Shown here one piece after another: positions 51,383 to 59,212 of a stretch of 64,000 bases of DNA; position 1 is the stretch's first letter; the number at the start of each line of letters is the position of its first letter. The stretch lies in contig NC_015730.1 in the NCBI RefSeq assembly GCF_000154785.2, forward strand, positions 2,108,001 through 2,172,000, in the 5' to 3' direction. The DNA comes from Roseobacter litoralis Och 149 (GTDB lineage: Bacteria > Pseudomonadota > Alphaproteobacteria > Rhodobacterales > Rhodobacteraceae). The notes beneath the pieces are model-generated. The model did not search any database. It was not told where the DNA came from and saw only the letters and a list, made by a program, of their open reading frames with translations. Position numbers and translations under genes: made by a program.

Positions 51383-53062
51383 CTATTCAGCCGCAACTTT
51401 GATCTTTTCAGGCTTGGCCATCCATTCCTTGCCCGTGAGCATGGCCTTCCAGTAGATCGGCGGCAGCAGGGTTTCCTTGAGGAACCATGCCGCCCGGCTT
51501 GGCTTGGTGCCATCCAGCAGAAAGGGCGGGAAACTGGGCTTGAGCACACCGCCATAGCCGAATTCGGCCAGCACGATCTTGCCCCGCTCCACCGTCAGAG
51601 GGCATGATCCATAGCCATCATAAGCAGATGTGGGAGAGCGTCCGGCGATGTCAGCGATGATGTTATCCGCAACTGTCGGGGCCTGTTTGCGCGCGGCGGC
51701 GGCGGTCTTGGCGTTGGGGGCGTTCATCGCGTCGCCAAGGCTCCAGATGTTATCGTATTCGGTGTGGCGCAGGGTGGCCTGATCCACATCGACCCAGCCG
51801 CCCGCATCCGCCAGCGGGGACACGCGGATGAAATCCGGTGCCGTTTGCGGCGGGCAGACATGCATCATGTCAAATTCCACTGTGACCTCGGACGGCGCGG
51901 TATCTGGCTTGGCCACCCTGAACGTGGCCTTTTTCGCAGGCCCATCCACAGAAATCAGATTGTGAAAAAAATTGAGCGTTGCGTCGTATTTGTCGACGTA
52001 CTCCATCAGGGCTGGCACGTAGTCTTTGACGCCAAACAGCACACCCCCCGCATTCATGAACTGAATGTCGATGCCTTTGAGCGCTCCGTTCCGGTGCCAC
52101 GCATCCCCAGACAGATACATCGCCTTTTGCGGCGCACCTGCACATTTTATCGGCATGGGCGGTTGCGTAAACAGCGCGCGGCCACCCTTAAGGCTTTGCA
52201 CAAGGTTCCACGTGTATGGTGCTAAATCATAACGGTAATTCGACGTTACACCATTGCGTCCCAGCGTCTCCTCCAGCCCCTCGACAGCGGCCCAGTCCAG
52301 CTTCAGCCCCGGACAGACCACCAGACGGTCATATTTGACCACCCGGCAGCCATCGAGGATCACCGCGTTGTTGCCGGGCTCAAAGGCCGCCACGGCGGAT
52401 TTGATCCAATGCACATCCTTCGGGATTAGACTGCCCATGGTTTTGGCCGTAGACTGCGCATCAAAGATACCGCCCCCCACCATGGTCCAGCCGGGCTGGT
52501 AATAATGAATATCCGCCGGATCGATCACCGCGATGTTCAAACCAGATTTGCGCGCCTTGAGGCTTGCCGCAACCGAAATGCCGCCCGCACCTGCCCCGAC
52601 GATCACCACATCGAAATGCGCATCCCCCGTGTCGGTGGGTGTTTTGCCCCCATTGGCGATGCGCCGCGCAACACCATTCATGTCATAGCCCGCCGCCTTT
52701 GTCGCGGCGAGAATGTCCGGCATGGGGCGCTTGATGGACTCGTGAAACGACCAGAGCGTGGCGGAGCGCGTACCGGTCCGGCAATAGGCCAGCACGGGGC
52801 GCTGCACTTCGTCCAGTGCTGTGCCAAAGGCGTCTACATCCTCGTCTTTGACCATGCCGGATTGCACGGGCACATAGCGCGCCTCGATGCCCACCGCTTT
52901 GGCTGCGGTCTCGATCTCCTCAAAGCTGGGCTGGTCCGCGCCCTCCCCATCGGGCCGGTTGCAAATGATGGCGCGAAACCCCGCGTCCCGGATCGCGACC
53001 ATGTCATCGACCATGATTTGTGGACTGACAGTGACTTTTTCGGTGATTTTTCTAAGATCCAT
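51383..53062 (-). CDS. Fusion of a TIGR01244-type phosphatase-like domain and a sulfide:quinone-reductase-like flavoprotein
   Basis: The 559-residue protein joins two domains. Residues about 1-125 form the DSP/Blh-type domain with the loop AYCRTGTRS (Cys94, Arg99), also described as a sulfur-transferase-like domain. Residues about 148-540 form an FAD/NAD-linked oxidoreductase beginning DVVIVGAGAGGISVAASLKA, with YYQPGWTMVGGG and PPMPIKCAGAPQKAMYL, typical of SQR-related proteins. It probably oxidises sulfide to a persulfide and may pass the sulfur between domains. ATG 53062 begins the family match; the upstream extension is not conserved. It lies 12 bp after the EF-hand gene. Confidence 0.88.
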   Translation of the reverse strand: MDLRKITEKVTVSPQIMVDDMVAIRDAGFRAIICNRPDGEGADQPSFEEIETAAKAVGIEARYVPVQSGMVKDEDVDAFGTALDEVQRPVLAYCRTGTRSATLWSFHESIKRPMPDILAATKAAGYDMNGVARRIANGGKTPTDTGDAHFDVVIVGAGAGGISVAASLKARKSGLNIAVIDPADIHYYQPGWTMVGGGIFDAQSTAKTMGSLIPKDVHWIKSAVAAFEPGNNAVILDGCRVVKYDRLVVCPGLKLDWAAVEGLEETLGRNGVTSNYRYDLAPYTWNLVQSLKGGRALFTQPPMPIKCAGAPQKAMYLSGDAWHRNGALKGIDIQFMNAGGVLFGVKDYVPALMEYVDKYDATLNFFHNLISVDGPAKKATFRVAKPDTAPSEVTVEFDMMHVCPPQTAPDFIRVSPLADAGGWVDVDQATLRHTEYDNIWSLGDAMNAPNAKTAAAARKQAPTVADNIIADIAGRSPTSAYDGYGSCPLTVERGKIVLAEFGYGGVLKPSFPPFLLDGTKPSRAAWFLKETLLPPIYWKAMLTGKEWMAKPEKIKVAAE

Positions 53063-53073
53063 GATGCGGCTTT

Positions 53074-53508
53074 CTATGGGCGGCCAAAGTCGGCGGGTGT
53101 GATTGAACCGTCGGAATTGCGGTCGAGCAGCGCCATCCAATCCCCGGTATGAGACAGGAATTCCGCGTGGGAAACTTCGCCATCTCCATTCGTGTCATTG
53201 AAGGCAAGCGTCATCCCCTCAGACGCACGACGCAAACCCTTGCCGTTTCCACGACCGGCAGCCGCCTTCATGTCATTAGCGCGCGCTTCGTTGAAATAGA
53301 CGTACTCGCTTGCATCCAGAGCGCCATTTTCATCCGCATCAAAGGCGGCAAAAACATCGCCGCGCCGGGTCGTGATGTCGTCAAGGCTGACGATTCCATC
53401 GCCGTCGACATCCCAGTTTTCGATAAAATGCGCCCCGGGTTGCCCATTCTGAGCAAGCGCAGGCACGGACATGGCAAAAAGCACGAGGACAGTAAGCGTC
53501 GCTTTCAT
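53074..53508 (-). CDS. Exported EF-hand calcium-binding protein
   Basis: The 144-residue protein has a Sec signal peptide (MKATLTVLVLFAMSVPALAQ) and four EF-hand loops: DVDGDGIVSLDD, DADENGALDASE, DTNGDGEVSHAE and DRNSDGSITPAD. GAGGGAAAA precedes ATG 53508. It lies between the persulfide dioxygenase gene (10 bp) and the SQR-type fusion gene (12 bp), so it is part of the sulfur operon. Its partner is unknown; a calcium-dependent structural or sensing role in the periplasm is possible. Confidence 0.87.
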   Translation of the reverse strand: MKATLTVLVLFAMSVPALAQNGQPGAHFIENWDVDGDGIVSLDDITTRRGDVFAAFDADENGALDASEYVYFNEARANDMKAAAGRGNGKGLRRASEGMTLAFNDTNGDGEVSHAEFLSHTGDWMALLDRNSDGSITPADFGRP

Positions 53509-53518
53509 TGGTTTTCCC

Positions 53519-54403
53519 TCACAGCGTGTTGACCGGCACTTTGAGCATCGGGTTGCCGTCACGGTCCTTGGGCACCTCGCCGGCGCGCATGTTCACCTGA
53601 AGCGACGGGATGATCAGCCTCGGCATCGCCAGCTGCGCATCGCGTTCGGTACGGAACTTGATGAAATCTTCCCTCGTCTTGCCCCGGCCGACGTGGATGT
53701 TGTGCTCTTTCTCTTCTGCCACCGTGGTTTCCCAGGCGATGTCGCGGCCGTTCGGGCCATAATCGTGGCACATGAACAGGCGCGTCTCATCCGGCAGGGC
53801 CAGCACTTTCATGATGCTGTCATAGAGCTCTTCTGCGCTGCCACCGGGGAAATCACAACGCGCAGACCCACCGTCGGGCATAAACAGCGTATCACCCACA
53901 AAGGCGGCATCCCCCATCACATGCACCATGCAGGCAGGCGTATGGCCGGGCGTATACATGGCAAAGCACTGCATCTCGCCGACCATATATGTATCGCCAT
54001 CTTCAAACAGCGCATCGAACTGGCTGCCGTCGCGCTGGAACTCCGTGCCTTCGTTAAAGACCTTGCCAAAGACGTCCTGCACCACAGTAATTTTGGAACC
54101 GACCCCGATCTTGCCGCCCAGCTTGCCTTGGATATAAGGGGCGGCGCTCAGGTGGTCGGCATGGACGTGCGTCTCGATAATCCATTCCAGTTCAAGACCT
54201 TGCGCCTCAACCTGCCGGATCAACTCATCCGCGTGATCAAAAGTGATGCGGCCTGCGGCGTAATCGATATCCATGACACTGTCGACAATCGCACAGGCGT
54301 TGGAGGCCGGATCCTTGATGATATAGGTGATGGTATTCGTGGCCTCATCAAAAAACGCCTGAACGTGTGGTTTGACGCTCATGTTTACAGGGTAATCAGT
54401 CAC
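53519..54403 (-). CDS. Persulfide dioxygenase-like MBL-fold protein (ETHE1/Blh group)
   Basis: The 294-residue metallo-beta-lactamase-fold protein has the metal motif THVHADH (His79, His81, Asp83, His84) and the later ligands in YTPGHTPACMVHVMGD. It also has GDTLFMPDGGSARCDFPGGS, typical of the ETHE1-related persulfide dioxygenases. The reaction is glutathione persulfide plus oxygen to sulfite. AAGGAG precedes GTG 54403. It sits between the YeeE/YedE pair and the EF-hand and SQR-type genes, giving a sulfide-to-persulfide-to-sulfite route. Confidence 0.9.
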   Translation of the reverse strand: MTDYPVNMSVKPHVQAFFDEATNTITYIIKDPASNACAIVDSVMDIDYAAGRITFDHADELIRQVEAQGLELEWIIETHVHADHLSAAPYIQGKLGGKIGVGSKITVVQDVFGKVFNEGTEFQRDGSQFDALFEDGDTYMVGEMQCFAMYTPGHTPACMVHVMGDAAFVGDTLFMPDGGSARCDFPGGSAEELYDSIMKVLALPDETRLFMCHDYGPNGRDIAWETTVAEEKEHNIHVGRGKTREDFIKFRTERDAQLAMPRLIIPSLQVNMRAGEVPKDRDGNPMLKVPVNTL

Positions 54404-54422
54404 TTTCGTATCTCCTTCGGGG

Positions 54423-54866
54423 TTAGGGTGAGACCACAGGTGCCGCGCTGTGCGCGATCCGGGATTGGATGAATTTTGCCAGAAAAATCCCGATCAGAAG
54501 GGCCGCGACAAAGGCAAAGACCTCCCACCGGCCTGTGCCAAGGGCGGGCAATGCACCGCCCGGACAGAACCCTGCGATGCCCCAGCCGATGCCAAAGACG
54601 GCGGAGCCACCGACAAGCCGCGCGTCTATCCTGCGCGCACTTGGCACAAGGAATTCAACCGCAAACACAGGGGCCGCGCGCCCAAACACCAGCTTGTAGC
54701 CAATAAACGTGGTGATCAGCGCCCCGCCCATCACAAAGATCAACGAGGGGTCCCATGTGCCAAAAAGGTCAAAGAAATTCAGAACCTTGGCCGGGTTGAT
54801 CATGCCGGAGATGGCAATCCCGACGCCAAAGACAACGCCTACCAGATAAGTTGCGATCAGTTTCAT
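54423..54866 (-). CDS. YeeE/YedE-family sulfur transporter half (DUF6691-type)
   Basis: The 147-residue membrane protein has four hydrophobic segments and the motif GIAGFCPGGALPALG with a conserved Cys, as in PmpB/YeeE halves. It starts at ATG 54866, 4 bp after its partner. Whole-length YeeE (TsuA) imports thiosulfate through conserved cysteines; split pairs such as this probably do the same or move another reduced sulfur compound. Confidence 0.88.
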   Translation of the reverse strand: MKLIATYLVGVVFGVGIAISGMINPAKVLNFFDLFGTWDPSLIFVMGGALITTFIGYKLVFGRAAPVFAVEFLVPSARRIDARLVGGSAVFGIGWGIAGFCPGGALPALGTGRWEVFAFVAALLIGIFLAKFIQSRIAHSAAPVVSP

Positions 54867-54870
54867 CGAC

Positions 54871-55305
54871 TTAGCCCCCAATCACGTGGCGAATGACAAA
54901 GACGGTGGCAAAGGTGAACACCATGAAGGTCATCGTCGCGACGATGGATCGCGGGCTGAGCCGCGCCATCCCGCACACGCCATGCCCAGAGGTGCAGCCT
55001 GCCCCAAAGGTGACGCCGACCCCGACGATCAACCCGCCGATCAACAAGGCCGGGGTCGATACGGGCACTTGCACGGCTGGCATTTCGCCCGTGGCGATCC
55101 AGACGATGACCGGCCCTGTTACCATCCCCGCCACAAGGGCGGCGCGCCACAGGAAATCATCGCCTGATGCGGGCTGAAACAGCCCCGCCAGAACGCCCGT
55201 GGCCCCCATGACGCGCCCCAACAGCAACATCAAAAGCGTCGCGGAAATGCCAATCAGGACACCCCCCGCAAGCGATGCCCAAGGCGTAAAAGTGGTCGCA
55301 ATCAT
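54871..55305 (-). CDS. YeeE/YedE-family sulfur transporter half
   Basis: The 144-residue membrane protein has four hydrophobic segments and the signature GVGVTFGAGCTSGHGVCGMA followed by RLSPRS, the cysteine-bearing motif of PmpA/YeeE halves. It overlaps the DUF2892 stop by ATGA. Together with the following gene it makes one YeeE-type transporter. Confidence 0.9.
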   Translation of the reverse strand: MIATTFTPWASLAGGVLIGISATLLMLLLGRVMGATGVLAGLFQPASGDDFLWRAALVAGMVTGPVIVWIATGEMPAVQVPVSTPALLIGGLIVGVGVTFGAGCTSGHGVCGMARLSPRSIVATMTFMVFTFATVFVIRHVIGG

Positions 55306-55514
55306 CAGCAGTCCTTGCAGGTCTTGAGGCCCACAATGCTATAAAGCGGACAGTTGCCAACAAAGGCCGTCAGCGTAAAGACCGCCGCCACCGCCAATGC
55401 GATCCAGAACAGGACGCCACCACCCAGAACGGTCGTGCCGAGGGCGAGGAATACCAACACTGCTGCAATGGCCAGACGGCCCCCGCGATCGAATTTTCCC
55501 ATGTTCGTTGTCAT
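55305..55514 (-). CDS. DUF2892 (YgaP-like) small membrane protein
   Basis: The 69-residue protein starts MTTNMGKFDRGGRLAIAAVL, has two hydrophobic helices and ends GNCPLYSIVGLKTCKDC. DUF2892 is the membrane domain found fused to rhodanese in YgaP. GGAGAG precedes ATG 55514. It is the first gene of the seven-gene sulfur operon, immediately downstream of a perfect palindrome. Confidence 0.9.
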   Translation of the reverse strand: MTTNMGKFDRGGRLAIAAVLVFLALGTTVLGGGVLFWIALAVAAVFTLTAFVGNCPLYSIVGLKTCKDC

Positions 55515-55567
55515 TTTGCTCTCCAATCAGAATCTATGCTTTTATTGTCGCATGTCGCCGCGCAGAA

Positions 55568-55590
55568 CTTTGGTGACTTGGTCACCAAAG
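55568..55590. promoter_or_regulatory. Perfect 10-3-10 palindrome upstream of the sulfur operon
   Basis: CTTTGGTGAC (55568-55577) and GTCACCAAAG (55581-55590) are exact reverse complements with a 3-base spacer. The site is 54 bp upstream of the DUF2892 start codon and 19 bp beyond the methyltransferase stop. It could be a regulator-binding operator or a hairpin at the transcript end. It does not resemble the ATTC-N8-GAAT site of BigR/SqrR-type regulators as I know it. Confidence 0.7.
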
Positions 55591-55609
55591 CGGCGAAAAA
55601 CCGGCGCTC

Positions 55610-56236
55610 TTAAAGCTTCCTTGCCACGATGAAACGGCTGGGGGGTCGTTTTGGGTAATCGTCGCTTTCCAGTATCTCGAAACCCGCAGATGTGATGTCG
55701 TGCTCAAGCCTTTCGGGCGTCAGAAACCTGATATCGGGGGCTTTGCCTGCCCACCGCAGGAGCGCCACAAGCGGCCGAAACACGCTGAAAACACCGCCGA
55801 GACATGGCGTTTTAGTGATGAAAAGCCCTTGGTCAGGCAACATATCATGCACGTCGCCAAGGGCTGCATGTCGGTCGGGCAACAAATGCAGCAGGTTAAA
55901 CGCAAGTACGACATCGAAGGGCCCGTCAGGCAACGTATCATCGCCGCAGCCCGCCGTGCACAGATCAAGCCCCTCAATTCCTGCTGCGGCGCATTTCTCA
56001 CGCGCGACAGAAATCATTTCCGCCGCGCGATCACTGGCCGTATATTGCCGGACGTGGGGTGCCAGCCTCAGCGCGGTTGTGCCTGATCCGCAGCCCAGTT
56101 CCAGCACACTGTGCGCCGGTTTCAAATAAGTCCGAACACGCGCAAGCGTCGCCTCATAGGCCACCGGATTGCGCATGGGCATCGCAGAACAGCGACGCGC
56201 GACACGGTTCCAGAAATCGCGGCGCGCGTCAGACAT
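55610..56236 (-). CDS. Class I SAM-dependent methyltransferase
   Basis: The 208-residue protein has the SAM-binding motif VLELGCGSGTTALRLA (residues about 45-60), the acidic residue of motif II in YTASDRAAEMI, and FDVVLAFNLLHLLPD as motif IV. It resembles UbiE/arsenite-type small-molecule methyltransferases, but the substrate is not evident. It starts 17 bp after the orphan Rieske gene and ends just before the palindrome. In a sulfur locus it could methylate a thiol or a quinone; both are guesses. Confidence 0.82.
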   Translation of the reverse strand: MSDARRDFWNRVARRCSAMPMRNPVAYEATLARVRTYLKPAHSVLELGCGSGTTALRLAPHVRQYTASDRAAEMISVAREKCAAAGIEGLDLCTAGCGDDTLPDGPFDVVLAFNLLHLLPDRHAALGDVHDMLPDQGLFITKTPCLGGVFSVFRPLVALLRWAGKAPDIRFLTPERLEHDITSAGFEILESDDYPKRPPSRFIVARKL

Positions 56237-56253
56237 GCTCACCAGTTTCAGGA

Positions 56254-56826
56254 TTAACCTTCATTGGAGCCCAGTTGAATTGTCGTTTCGTCCACGAAAG
56301 ACGCCACCGGAATATCGAGATTGCGGGGCGCAGGTCCTTTTCTGATCCGACCCGCCACATCGTAATGGGAGCCGTGACAGGGGCAGAACCAGCCGCCAAA
56401 ATCGCCCGCCTCGCCCAACGGAACGCAGCCAAGGTGGGTACAAATGCCCATCTGGACCAGCCAGACACCATCTTCTGACAGGGCGCGGTTTTCGTCAGCA
56501 GCATCCGCATCGCCCGCCAGATTGGCGTTCTGTGCCAGTTGATCGGGCAAATCTGTCAGGTCCGTGGCGCGGGCCTGTGCGATCTCTTCCTCGGTGCGCG
56601 CCCGGATGAAAACGGGTTTGCCCTGCCACTTGAGCGTCAACTGCGTGCCGGGTTGAACCCCACTCACATCAACGCGCACGGTCGAGAGGGCCAGCACATC
56701 CGCAGACGGGTTCATCTGGTTCACCAAAGGCCAGACAGCACCGCCAACTGCAACGGCCCCTGCCCCGGCTGTGGCAAAATAGAGAAAGTCACGACGGGTT
56801 TCGACGGGTTCTTCAACGGTTGACAT
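56254..56826 (-). CDS. Rieske iron-sulfur protein (bc1 type), orphan
   Basis: The 190-residue protein is a ubiquinol:cytochrome c reductase-type Rieske subunit. It has a Tat-like N-terminus with [20 protein letters not shown], a membrane anchor and the cluster motifs CTHLGC (Cys129, His131) and CPCHGSH (Cys148, His151), with the disulfide cysteines 134 and 150. No cytochrome b or c1 gene is adjacent, so it is a second, specialised copy. AGGAGG precedes ATG 56826. It could accept electrons from quinol produced by SQR-type activity. Confidence 0.9.
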   Translation of the reverse strand: MSTVEEPVETRRDFLYFATAGAGAVAVGGAVWPLVNQMNPSADVLALSTVRVDVSGVQPGTQLTLKWQGKPVFIRARTEEEIAQARATDLTDLPDQLAQNANLAGDADAADENRALSEDGVWLVQMGICTHLGCVPLGEAGDFGGWFCPCHGSHYDVAGRIRKGPAPRNLDIPVASFVDETTIQLGSNEG

Positions 56827-57004
56827 CAGATGTGCCTCCTGATCGCCGGGTGTCTCGGGTGATAGTGTCGATCCGGGTCGTTGCAAACCGCCCATCCGCG
56901 CGTGCTGGTTGTTTTTTCCGGATCGGGTGCAAAAGCGACCTGAGCCAAAACAGGATCACCAGTGATAAAACGAGAAACAGCGTGAGCATCACAAGAAAGT
57001 TCAT
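56813..57004 (-). CDS. Small single-span membrane protein
   Basis: The 63-residue protein has one N-terminal TM helix ([20 protein letters not shown]) followed by a basic cytoplasmic tail. AGGAGA precedes ATG 57004. Its last codons overlap the start of the Rieske gene by 14 bp, so the two are translationally coupled. I do not recognise the family; a role in membrane insertion or complex formation of the orphan Rieske protein is possible. Confidence 0.72.
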   Translation of the reverse strand: MNFLVMLTLFLVLSLVILFWLRSLLHPIRKKQPARADGRFATTRIDTITRDTRRSGGTSDVNR

Positions 57005-57157
57005 GGGTGTCGTCTCCTTTTCCCATCAAGAGTACCTGATACACGGCATCCAAGACGGTGATTAAGTCACCATACAGATCAGGTTTTTGACATGTCGGTT
57101 TTGCGGGGATATCCATCACCTTGGGGTGCATTTGGCACGTGGCACGCAAGGGTTCTG

Positions 57158-57748
57158 TCACTCCTCAGCGCGCATGTAGATTTTGTCGGGGTTGAGTTGA
57201 TACCCCCAAGGCAAGCCTGAGTTTTTCCAACCGTTTACCGAGCGGAAGGGTCCGTTCGGGTTGTCTTTGGCAGTGCTTCCTTCGAAGCCATCAACCACGA
57301 CATAGACCTGACTGAGGCCTGACCCCTCCAATGCGCGCGCCGAGGGTGCACCCCTTGTGCCGCCAGACCGGCACATCAGAATGATCGGCGTGGATTTATC
57401 AAGGCCCCTTTCCTCAAGGGCGGCGAGGATACCGGCGCTGAAATCCGGGTTCTTTTCCATCTTCAGAACCGGTTTTTCAGCATGCCACTGCGACGGGTTC
57501 ACCAGCAGAAACGGTATGTTCTCATCGACAACATCCGTGAACCCGGTGAACATGATTTCGACAGGCTCGCGAACATCGACGAACAGAACCTTGTCGCCCT
57601 CAAGCTGTTTCATTTCAAAGGCTTCCCGAGACGTCAGGTAGAGACCCCAGGGCGTTTGCCGGGCGGGATCAGCGGGTTCCGGCGCGGCAAACGCAGTGAA
57701 AGGCAGAACGATGGCAAGCGCCACTCCAGTCAGATAGTTAAATGTCAT
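57158..57748 (-). CDS. Exported rhodanese-family protein
   Basis: The 196-residue protein has a signal peptide (residues 1-22, ending FTAFAA) and a single rhodanese domain with the active-site loop LMCRSGGTRG (Cys126). Periplasmic rhodaneses of this kind occur near thiosulfate and sulfide genes. The domain contains the usual VLFVDVREPVEIMFTG (CH2A-type) motif. It lies upstream of the small membrane protein and orphan Rieske genes on the same strand. It probably handles persulfide or thiosulfate sulfur in the periplasm. Confidence 0.9.
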   Translation of the reverse strand: MTFNYLTGVALAIVLPFTAFAAPEPADPARQTPWGLYLTSREAFEMKQLEGDKVLFVDVREPVEIMFTGFTDVVDENIPFLLVNPSQWHAEKPVLKMEKNPDFSAGILAALEERGLDKSTPIILMCRSGGTRGAPSARALEGSGLSQVYVVVDGFEGSTAKDNPNGPFRSVNGWKNSGLPWGYQLNPDKIYMRAEE

Positions 57749-57785
57749 TTCCTGTCCTTGCTTATGTAAACGGTTAAGAGAGGCA

Positions 57786-57814
57786 CAGTCGCACGGTGAT
57801 GGTCCGCGCGACTG
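57786..57814. promoter_or_regulatory. Inverted repeat upstream of the rhodanese gene
   Basis: CAGTCGC (57786-57792) and GCGACTG (57808-57814) are exact reverse complements with a 15-base spacer. The element lies between the DsrE-like stop and the rhodanese start. The T-run that follows is on the plus strand, the wrong side for a terminator of these minus-strand genes, so an operator or a 3'-end hairpin without T-run is more likely. Confidence 0.45.
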
Positions 57815-57835
57815 TTTTGCGGATGCTGGTGCAGA

Positions 57836-58276
57836 TCAAAAGCTGAGAACGCGGGTGTCATCGTCCATCAGACGGCGCGCCATCGCGTCGGGCATGGCGA
57901 CACCAATCCCATCCAGAAGCACGGATTGATCCGCCCCCCTGCCCGGCAAATAGATCGCGCAGACCTCAACCGTCGCACCGGTTTTGTCCCGGATCATCTG
58001 CATCAACCCCTGCGGGCTCATGTCGCGTGGCGGCTGGCCTGCGGTGGCACTTGCAGGCGCGTCTTTCAGGGCGAGATCGCCCGCCGGGCCACAGAGCATG
58101 ATGTGCGTATCAGCGCCCTGTTGCGCAGCCTGCATGGTCAAAACCATGGCCATCAGCTGTGTTTGCGCATCCGGCGAGGTAACGATGGTCACGAGCTTTT
58201 CCTCAGCCTCGGAACTGGCGACTGCAGATGCGGCTGCAACTGCGGCAACAGCGGTGGCCAAAATAAGTTTTTTCAT
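57836..58276 (-). CDS. Exported DsrE/DsrF-like family protein
   Basis: The 146-residue protein has a signal peptide (MKKLILATAVAAVAAASAVA) and a DsrE-like fold: KLVTIVTSPDAQTQLMAMVL, then DTHIMLCGPAGDLAL and VEVCAIYLPGRGADQSVL. Two cysteines (LCGP and VCAI) may carry sulfur. DsrE-like proteins are sulfur carriers or small-molecule binders. It is the most upstream gene of the minus-strand sulfur block. ATG 58276 directly starts the signal peptide. Confidence 0.78.
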   Translation of the reverse strand: MKKLILATAVAAVAAASAVASSEAEEKLVTIVTSPDAQTQLMAMVLTMQAAQQGADTHIMLCGPAGDLALKDAPASATAGQPPRDMSPQGLMQMIRDKTGATVEVCAIYLPGRGADQSVLLDGIGVAMPDAMARRLMDDDTRVLSF

Positions 58277-59212
58277 TTGGTATCTCCATAGGTTGGGTGT
58301 TTGTGGGATTTCGGTGATTGAAAATTCGCCTGCACTGCCGACCGAAAACGGCGCGGGCTGAGCGGGAGAATGCAAAGACCGACGGGGTTGTCAGTGCTGC
58401 AGCGCATGAACCGAACGGACAAAGTGGATCGGTCGGTTTTTGATGGGATGTATCACAGCGAATCTCCTGCATTGCTCAGGGAATGATGCAGGACAACGGC
58501 CCGGAATGACGGTGACAAGATCACTGAACACACGGAACTTCTGACGCTAAATCATAGGTCTGATCTCGGCGGCACAGCTCAGAGGGTTGCGCCACGAGTG
58601 TCGTAAAGCAGCTCTGCTCGCCCGCATCCGGACAAACCACTGATGCATGACGCATCTTCCGAAGCCTACGGTGCAAGGCCGCATCGCATCTCACCATGGC
58701 GGCGCCTGATCTCGCGCCCCTCCCCACCAGATGTTTGGCAAACACGCGCCGGTCTGTGATAGCAAAGTACCAATGCAAACGCACGATGATGAAAGACGGC
58801 ACTGCGTTTTCGTTGCAGCATCGGCCAATGTGCACGCAAAACCGGGGATACCTGATCCGCCGTTTGGCATATGCTCTTATGATCTATGCACGTAGGATCG
58901 GGCACGCTTTGGGGCCTGCCGGACATCTTATCGTTTTCAGTGCTCAGAACATCCCGACTTGCGCCGAAGGACGGCCACCCGTCGGCACATGCCGGAACGC
59001 TTCATCGCTGCATAAGTATTTGCCCGCACGGGGTTGCCTCACGTCCCGCGCACAGGGCATGGCGAGCGGCAGCGGAGACGCCAAGGGTTCAGCGGCAAAC
59101 AACACGGCTCGTTTGCTCAATGTGATCCACCGGGGTATCAATCCTGAACCAGCAGGCTGTTGTTTCAGACGAACAACCATGGGCTCGGGTCACGTTTAGT
59201 AAGGGAACACCT
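58277..59212. other. Gene-free region between divergent sulfur block and MscS gene
   Basis: About 940 bp hold no convincing gene. Open frames of 80-167 codons exist on both strands, the longest at 58696-59199, but they have rare-looking composition for coding DNA here, no ribosome-binding site and no known family. The region must contain promoters for the DsrE-like gene and for the channel gene. Confidence 0.5.

Noticed and set aside
57786..57820. Hairpin plus T-run read as a rho-independent terminator
   Set aside because: The T-run is on the plus strand while all neighbouring genes are on the minus strand.
49623..58276. A Sox thiosulfate-oxidation cluster
   Set aside because: No SoxXYZABCD proteins are encoded; the genes present fit sulfide/persulfide handling and sulfur transport instead.
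58696..59199. A 167-codon plus-strand frame in the gap before the MscS gene
   Set aside because: No ribosome-binding site, no recognisable motif, and a composition unlike the neighbouring real genes.
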